From Salminus brasiliensis (Eukaryota; Chordata; Actinopteri; Characiformes; Bryconidae), in the NCBI RefSeq assembly GCF_030463535.1, contig NC_132900.1, forward strand, positions 31,829,742-31,893,741: 64,000 nt of DNA, read 5' to 3'. The position numbers and the translations under genes were made by a program. The notes beneath the pieces are model-generated. The model was not told where the DNA came from, made no database searches, and was given only the letters and a program-made list of their open reading frames with translations. Shown in pieces: positions 57,876-64,000 of this stretch. Positions within the stretch are counted from its first letter, which is position 1, and the number at the start of each line of letters is the position of its first letter.

Positions 57876-59509
57876 TCCTGACAGAAAAGTCACAGCAGAA
57901 AAGCACACATTGGAAAGATCCCTGGATAATCATTCAACTTAGTGCAGACAATAAAAGCAGTGCTCTGCACAGATCATACATCAACCTCTGTGTGTTTATC
58001 CAAACTGACCGCAGCACAGGACAAGAGATGGTCATTAGTTTGCATACCAGGTCCAGCTCTGGAATATGCCCACTGTGAGCACTCAGGAAGAGGTTTGTAC
58101 AGTCGGGAGAAGAACTGCGAAGAGAACTTGCCATTTCAGTCTCAGACAGACTTCTTTACCTGTCTAGATTAAACCGCCTTTTTCTTTTTAAATACGCAAT
58201 ATCACTGCTGTTGGACCAAAACCTTGTATATCAAAACAGCAAACCAGCAGCTTTATAGGAGAAGGAAAAAACTTCCAATAGAAGCCAATGAGAAAAGACT
58301 TTATCAAAGTCATTTTCAGAGCATAACACTACTCAATTTCCCATTACGAGGAGAGTGAGATACTTAATTGGATTAAAAGCAGCACAGTACTCGTCCTCTG
58401 AGTAGGTTGCATCAATAGTTTTTGATGTTTTAGTTTGCTGCTACTAGAGAGGTTTTACCTACTTAAACTTATCAAACCTGTCTGAAAATAAAATAGTCAT
58501 TATTTACATATATTTTCCATATATATATGGCCATGCCTCTTTTTCAACTGCTGATGGGTCATAGTGGCAGCGTCTGAGTCAGCAACAGCAGCTTCGCGAC
58601 ATATCCTCTTTCGTACAGTATCTCAATATTCTGAACCATAACCCCTGACTCAGGATGTGTGTTGCATCGCAGGTTCTTGCTCATACAAAGCCCTAATTGT
58701 ATCATATCTGGTCACATGGTTTCCTCCTACATGTAAACACACAAGCTTACATAATCACTGAATCAACAGTTGGCTCAGTCCAACCGTTTCACCCGAGAGT
58801 CCTCTTTCATGACCACACAGGAATGCACCATGAGAGAACCCCCCTGGGAAGAAAGCGGTAGGTTAATAACCCACCTGTCTGCGGCAGCAAGCCGGTCCTC
58901 CGGAAGAGAGAACACGCAACCCATAGCTTCAAAGAACCGGGACGAGCGCAGAGGCACCACAACAGGATACAATCCACAGGGGAAAAAATGGGCATCTACA
59001 CATCACCATCATTTGCATGACGTGTACAATAGTTTCCTCCTCATGTCTACAGAGAGAGCGAGAGAGAGCGAGAGAGAAAGAATCCTGAAAGAATCGTGCG
59101 AATCAAAGGACAGACCCAGCTGAGCGGAAATCTGAGGGAAAGGAAAGGAGGCCTGTTCCAAACTGTGCAGATGGTAGCGAGGTTCACAACTGGACGGGGT
59201 GTTCCCAGAAGAGTAAATCCTGAAAAAGAACCCAGGAGTCCTCCCACATCCCTAGGGCGAGTATTCCTGACTGCAGGCTTGCCAGAGTCTTATCCCAGCA
59301 TCCGGAAACATGGAAGACGTCTCTCCTGTACTTCACTGATGACAACCAGCCAAGATTGGGAAGACGAGGCTTTGGAGAGAGAGAGGAACACCGAGCAGCA
59401 TCAGAGTGTACGAGCGACTGTTCAGAAATCGCTCCCTGCGTCACTGAGACTCTGACGAAAGGAGCAGGCTCTGTGCTTTCTATACTCACTCGCTCACTCA
59501 CTCCCCCCA

Positions 59510-59510
<1 letters not shown>

Positions 59511-59573
<63 letters not shown>
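59511..59573. repeat. (CA)n microsatellite
   Basis: About 31 CA units; long Val-Cys frames on the other strand are artefacts. Confidence 0.95.
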
Positions 59574-59574
<1 letters not shown>

Positions 59575-60289
59575 ATCCACAGGCGCCAGCAACATCTGGC
59601 AACCACAAAGACTGTTATAGTGGGAAAGAAACTTAAGACTCCTTAATGAAACGTCCCATAAAAGCAGCAGCAGCCGGCGAGCTGGCGCACACCAACGCTC
59701 CGATAAATTCCCAATCACTCAAAATCTAAACCAAGAGGACCTCCACAGATCCTGCCCCCTTTTTCCAGCATTTGTGCCCTTCTTTCCATCCGGCTCAAAG
59801 CAACCCCCCCCCCAAAAAAAAGCACAATGTCTGCAGTTCTGTAACCGTGGCAACAGTTGTAAGAATGACAACGTTGCCGCATTTGTACGAAGAAGAATAA
59901 TGAGTGAATACCCCTGCGCTTGGACGGCCGCCCCTCACTCGCATTAACCCACGCTGCCCATTGGTGGACGGACAGACGTGGACTGCCATGGCAACCTCAT
60001 CTGTCATAAAAGGACTCCTCCAGTGACGAGCCAGGCTCCGCGCCATTCAGGGAAGCGGCGAGAGCAAATTAGAGATGGTCTCAAACGGAGAATGGAAGGA
60101 CGGGAGGGAAAAAAAAAAAAAAAAAAACCCAGAATGGAGGGCTTGTCTTTCGGCTCAACTTTCCACCTTTAGCGAGGCAGAGAGAAAGCGCTGGCTGGCC
60201 TTTTACTCTCACGCTCTCCGGGGAACATAAAAAAAAGAAAAAAGAAAAACAAGATTTTGGGACACAAAAACTTTGAGGGGGGAAAGGAG

Positions 60290-60292
<3 letters not shown>

Positions 60293-60324
<32 letters not shown>

Positions 60325-60333
60325 GGGGGGGGG
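60293..60333. repeat. (GT)n followed by a poly(G) run
   Basis: About 14 GT units run into 12 or 13 consecutive G. Confidence 0.9.
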
Positions 60334-60541
60334 TGCTGGGTACACTCTATACAAGATGCGCCGTCTTTCACGAGCACAGTTCAGGAACAAGAACGGAAAC
60401 AGTATGGGGGCAGGGACTGGACTGGACCCAGGCACAAACCAAAGTTTTCACTCGAGCCATTCCTAAGAGGCCCAAGAGAATATGTGGTTTTAACTTTCCT
60501 GCATACCCTTCACTGCAGCCAGACAAAGAGGGAGAGAGTGG

Positions 60542-60544
<3 letters not shown>

Positions 60545-60607
<63 letters not shown>
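60545..60607. repeat. (GA)n microsatellite
   Basis: About 31 GA units. Confidence 0.95.
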
Positions 60608-60610
<3 letters not shown>

Positions 60611-61614
60611 GCTTCAGAGCAATGCTCTCCGCTAGTGGTCATGTCTGCGTGCTTTTTCACATGTATTCAATGGTCTTGCATCAAGTACATTTAAATAAAT
60701 AAAAAAACACAATTAAAAAAAAACATTATATACATAATTTATTTATTTATTTATTTTTATAAAAGGGAGAACCAGTTCCTGTTCCAACCAACCCCCAGGC
60801 TCTGAGAGAGGATTTAAAACTGAAAATGCTGACTGACGCTCACACACGCTGTTAATATATTGGCCAACATCTAGCCATAAAAACCAATCCACTGTATTCT
60901 GTCCATGTCCAACAGCCCCACTATAATAAACAAGCAATAAGTGAGTACACCGTGAGATCGGTACAGGAACCTCATGTTATTGCTCTGACATGACCAGATG
61001 TTCACATATGTGAACAAAATAAAAATCAATGAACCTGATCTTGAGATTAGCAGATTATACAGAGATTGATATATATGCAATATACGAGCTCTGAGCAATA
61101 ACGAAGACAGCTTATTACTGTAGCTTATAAGTGTATAGTATGTCTGTGTGCAATATTTAAAAGATGTGTTTACTGAACTAAGTAAATGAGGTTTCCAGGA
61201 TATGCCATTATGAGCCATCAGTGCTCTGAAGTGTAAATATCGCAGAAGACGAGGACATAAGAGGATTTACTGCTTTTGATGTCCAGCTTCATTGCATCTG
61301 AAGAACCAGACAAGCCATGAGATCCTCTAATGCATCAGATTAGTTTTGCTTGGGGAGGTGGGCTGACATGGCTGATTTGAAAGGGACAAAAAAAAACAAA
61401 AAAACAAAAACAAAAACAAAAAAAAAAACACAGCAAAACACTGGTGATAATTACATTAGCCTCCTCCCAAAGGAAAACCTATCCCGCCCAAAAGATCTAA
61501 GTCCCGCCCTAAGATCGTCTAAGTCACAATGAGAATTATTTTAAAGTGGCAAATGAAAAAAAAAAAAAAAAGAAGAAAAAAGATTGCGTGAGACTAGGAC
61601 TACTCAGAGTAAAG

Positions 61615-61998
61615 CAACAGTCTCAGCAGAAACCAGGCGGTGATTAGGACCAATGGCAAATGGGGGAAGGTCTCGGAACAAACGAGGCAAAGATTAGGTC
61701 CACCAGTAGTCAGGGGAAGGTCTCAGACGAAACGAGGAAGTGATTAGGACCGCCTGCAGCCAAGGGAAGGTCTCACGACAAACGAGGCAATCATTAGGAC
61801 TAATTTAGCCGGGGACAGCCTCACAACAAACGAGGTGGTCATTAGGACCAATGGCAGTCAGAGAAAGGTTTTTGAAGAAGAAGGGAAGAAAAAGGCAGCA
61901 ATTACGCCCAACCACAGTCGAGGGAAAGGGCTCACAAGAAAAGAGGCAGGAATTAGGACCAATCAAAGTCAGGAGAAGGACCAATCACAGATGGGGAG
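61615..61998. repeat. 50-bp minisatellite, about seven units
   Basis: The anchor word ATTAGGAC recurs at about 61643, 61693, 61743, 61793, 61841, 61899 (as ATTACGCC) and 61952, so the period is close to 50 bp. Each unit also carries AAGGTCTC and CAAACGAGGCA variants. The units are diverged, so the array is old. Confidence 0.85.
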
Positions 61999-62689
61999 GG
62001 CTAGAGGAGTGAGGCAGAAAGCATAATGGTTATGTTCTGAGCCAAGATAAGCTGCATTCATCCTCGGAGTCTCAGCATTTTCTCATCTCTCATCTTCCTA
62101 AACTGGCCTTTAAAGGCACATGAATATAAGAGAACACCCAGACCCTGGCTGTAATCCTGAAAAAATAAAGACTGATTTTAGAAATTCTTCACATTTCCTG
62201 CTGAAACATCCCTTTACTCACATGGATGAACTGCTTTGGTGCTTGAAACTGATTTACCCAAGGCATAGCTTCACCGAAGCCGTGGAATGGACGAATGCAA
62301 TAGTATATAAACGGTGAGGGGCAGAAGACGAGTTTCTGAGCGTCCATTGGTCAGATTCACACAAACCCATAAATGGACACACAAGTCCACAGACTCCAGA
62401 GGGTTAACAGCAGTCAGTACTCTAAACAGGGCTTAAGTTCATCTGTAATATTGACCTTTGGGTCTGGGAGAGTACAAATCAATAATGTAGCCAGAAACTG
62501 ACCCTAACCTCAGTCTAGTAGAACTCACCTTTACGTTCTCTGAAAAAGACACCGTATACTTTTAGATCATATATAATCAGAGTGCAACACTCCACACTGA
62601 CACATTCAGGAGGATTCTGGAGTCTGAGCTTAAGCTTCAAATGGACTTTTAATACTGTGTGTATTGTATGTCTATCTAACTGTACACTC

Positions 62690-63075
62690 TTAAAAATGAA
62701 GGGGCTTTAAATGGAGAGCATTGCTGCAGAACAATCACTTATGGTTCCATAAAGAAGGTGAGGAACCTTCAATCCAGTTCATCAAGGTTCAACAAGTTCA
62801 TCACATTTACACATGTCTATTATGAACATGGTTCTTTGTGGAAGCAAAGTGGTTCTTCTGTGGCCCAGGTCTTCAAATCTGGACCCTGAATGCAGTCTCC
62901 AGTCCTGGATTTTGTTCTCATTGGAAGTTAATGGAACAGTTCATGAAATTGATTGCCCAGATAGTGTCACGCCCTCCAAGAACTACAAAATTCATTATTA
63001 GAAGAACTCTGTTCTATGGAATCACCACAAAGAACCAATTGACCACTTTTTTAAGTGCATATTTCACACATGGAA
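62690..63075. repeat. Dispersed repeat rich in GGTTCT/AGAACC words
   Basis: It has the same texture as 11925-12330, with ATGGTTCTTTGTGG, AAGTGGTTCTTCTG and ACAAAGAACCAATTG. Possibly an old hairpin-forming element; its limits are uncertain. Confidence 0.4.
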
Positions 63076-64000
63076 ACTCATGAGCGATATTAAGGTGACA
63101 ATAAACCATCATATGACAATTTCAGATTTTTTAAGCTGCTGTGAGCTTGTTTAGCTTTCCTGAGCTGAAATTGTAATACTTTTTACCTTTTTGTGAAAAA
63201 AGCTAAGCGCGCCAAGGCAAAAAAGGTCAATCTGTACAAAATCTAGTACACACTGCACTCTAAGACTCCAGATCTATTATAAACAGAGTTTGTTTTTTTA
63301 GCAGTTTTGCCAAATATTAGTGTTCTACTGGCTGGTGCATTGTGCCACTGTGTTGCACCATAAGACCTTTGCTAAGCTCTCAATAATTGCAGTCCACACA
63401 AAAAAAAATGTTACAAAACAGTCTCAGACAATGACCATTCACACACATTAACCTAATTTCCTAATTATTTTTTTCCTCATTTTTGAAAAAGAAGAAATTC
63501 CAAATTTGAGAAGAAGATGAAACCAGCCACTCCGCCCGCTATACGTGGCTCTGCAATTTTGCCAACAAATAATTAAATAGATTGGAAAGTCATTTAAATG
63601 TTGAGATTTTCACAATATGTGGCTGGAAATTCAGGCTCCACTGGTTTAAGTTTATAAAATAAAAAGGCATGCATCTGATTCAATGACTGTGGAAAACATG
63701 GATCCTGAGCATGGTTCTCTTCCATAAAGCCGCCTTCTTACAATAGAGCAGAGTAAGGGTTAAAACTTGATTACTGAGGGGAGAGAAAAAAATTATGGAG
63801 ATGGGCGGAGCTACATACATCATACTGCAACCGGCCAGCAGAGGCGCTAGACCTGCGTTTGCTTCACTTTTGGGAAACGCTGCGCTGTCCATGTTTTCTA
63901 CAGTCACTGGTCTGCTTCATCAGCATCAATCACAGTTATCACAACTCACCCCAGTACTCAGGTCAGTCTCTTTAGGTCACAGATCTAACGAAGGGTCAAC
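63076..64000. other. Right-edge non-coding DNA
   Basis: AT-rich with poly(T/A) runs. No exon, including the expected por membrane-anchor exon, is recognised before the window ends. Confidence 0.45.

Larger units (their letters stand above)
57876..61614. other. Non-coding DNA, probably por intron, with microsatellites
   Basis: No exon encoding the POR membrane anchor could be found on the minus strand. The stretch at 59650-60180 is slightly richer in CpG and could hold an alternative first exon or enhancer, but no specific site was seen. It contains the simple repeats listed separately and A-rich runs near 60110 and 61390-61430. Confidence 0.4.

Noticed and set aside
59184..59606. 140-codon minus-strand frame
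   Set aside because: Its N-terminal third is the CA microsatellite and the rest resembles nothing; it was also checked as a por anchor exon and lacks a membrane segment.

Overview
The window looks like teleost fish nuclear DNA. It has four vertebrate genes with short phased exons, GT-AG and GC-AG introns, many Tc1/mariner-derived miniature elements, tRNA-derived SINEs and long CA/GA microsatellites. The repeat mix suggests an otophysan fish, but I could not test that.

Layout. fam124b is on the plus strand at 1.1-4.6 kb. Three genes follow on the minus strand: mmp28 (6.57-29.97 kb), taf15 (31.7-39.55 kb) and por (42.37-55.48 kb, with its 5' coding exon beyond the right edge). fam124b and mmp28 converge tail to tail over about 2 kb. 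mmp28, taf15 and por run head to tail with gaps of about 1.3-1.4 kb. All exon boundaries were placed by hand from splice signals, reading-frame phase and similarity to known family members. Every phase closes, giving predicted proteins of 453 aa (FAM124B), 514 aa (MMP28), 432 aa (TAF15) and 617 aa of an expected ~680 (POR).

The genes do not form one pathway. MMP28 is a secreted zinc protease, TAF15 a nuclear FET-family RNA-binding protein, POR the ER electron donor to cytochromes P450, and FAM124B a poorly understood nuclear protein. mmp28 next to taf15 matches the mammalian neighbourhood, which supports naming the FET gene taf15 even though its two termini look like FUS.

The rest is intron and intergenic DNA. 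Three Tc1-like lineages are recognisable: a MITE family with about a dozen copies or fragments; a second, internally deleted family with four copies; and two transposase relics, one of DD37E type in a por intron. There are also SINEs, a 50-bp minisatellite at 61.6-62.0 kb and a GA tract with a 60-bp higher-order repeat at 22.4-22.7 kb. I see no rRNA or tRNA gene, no CRISPR array and no convincing undescribed system. The best leads are four GC-AG introns among 37 coding introns, a (TG)n tract abutting the mmp28 exon 6 acceptor, the DD37E relic, and a 171-codon unexplained ORF in an mmp28 intron.
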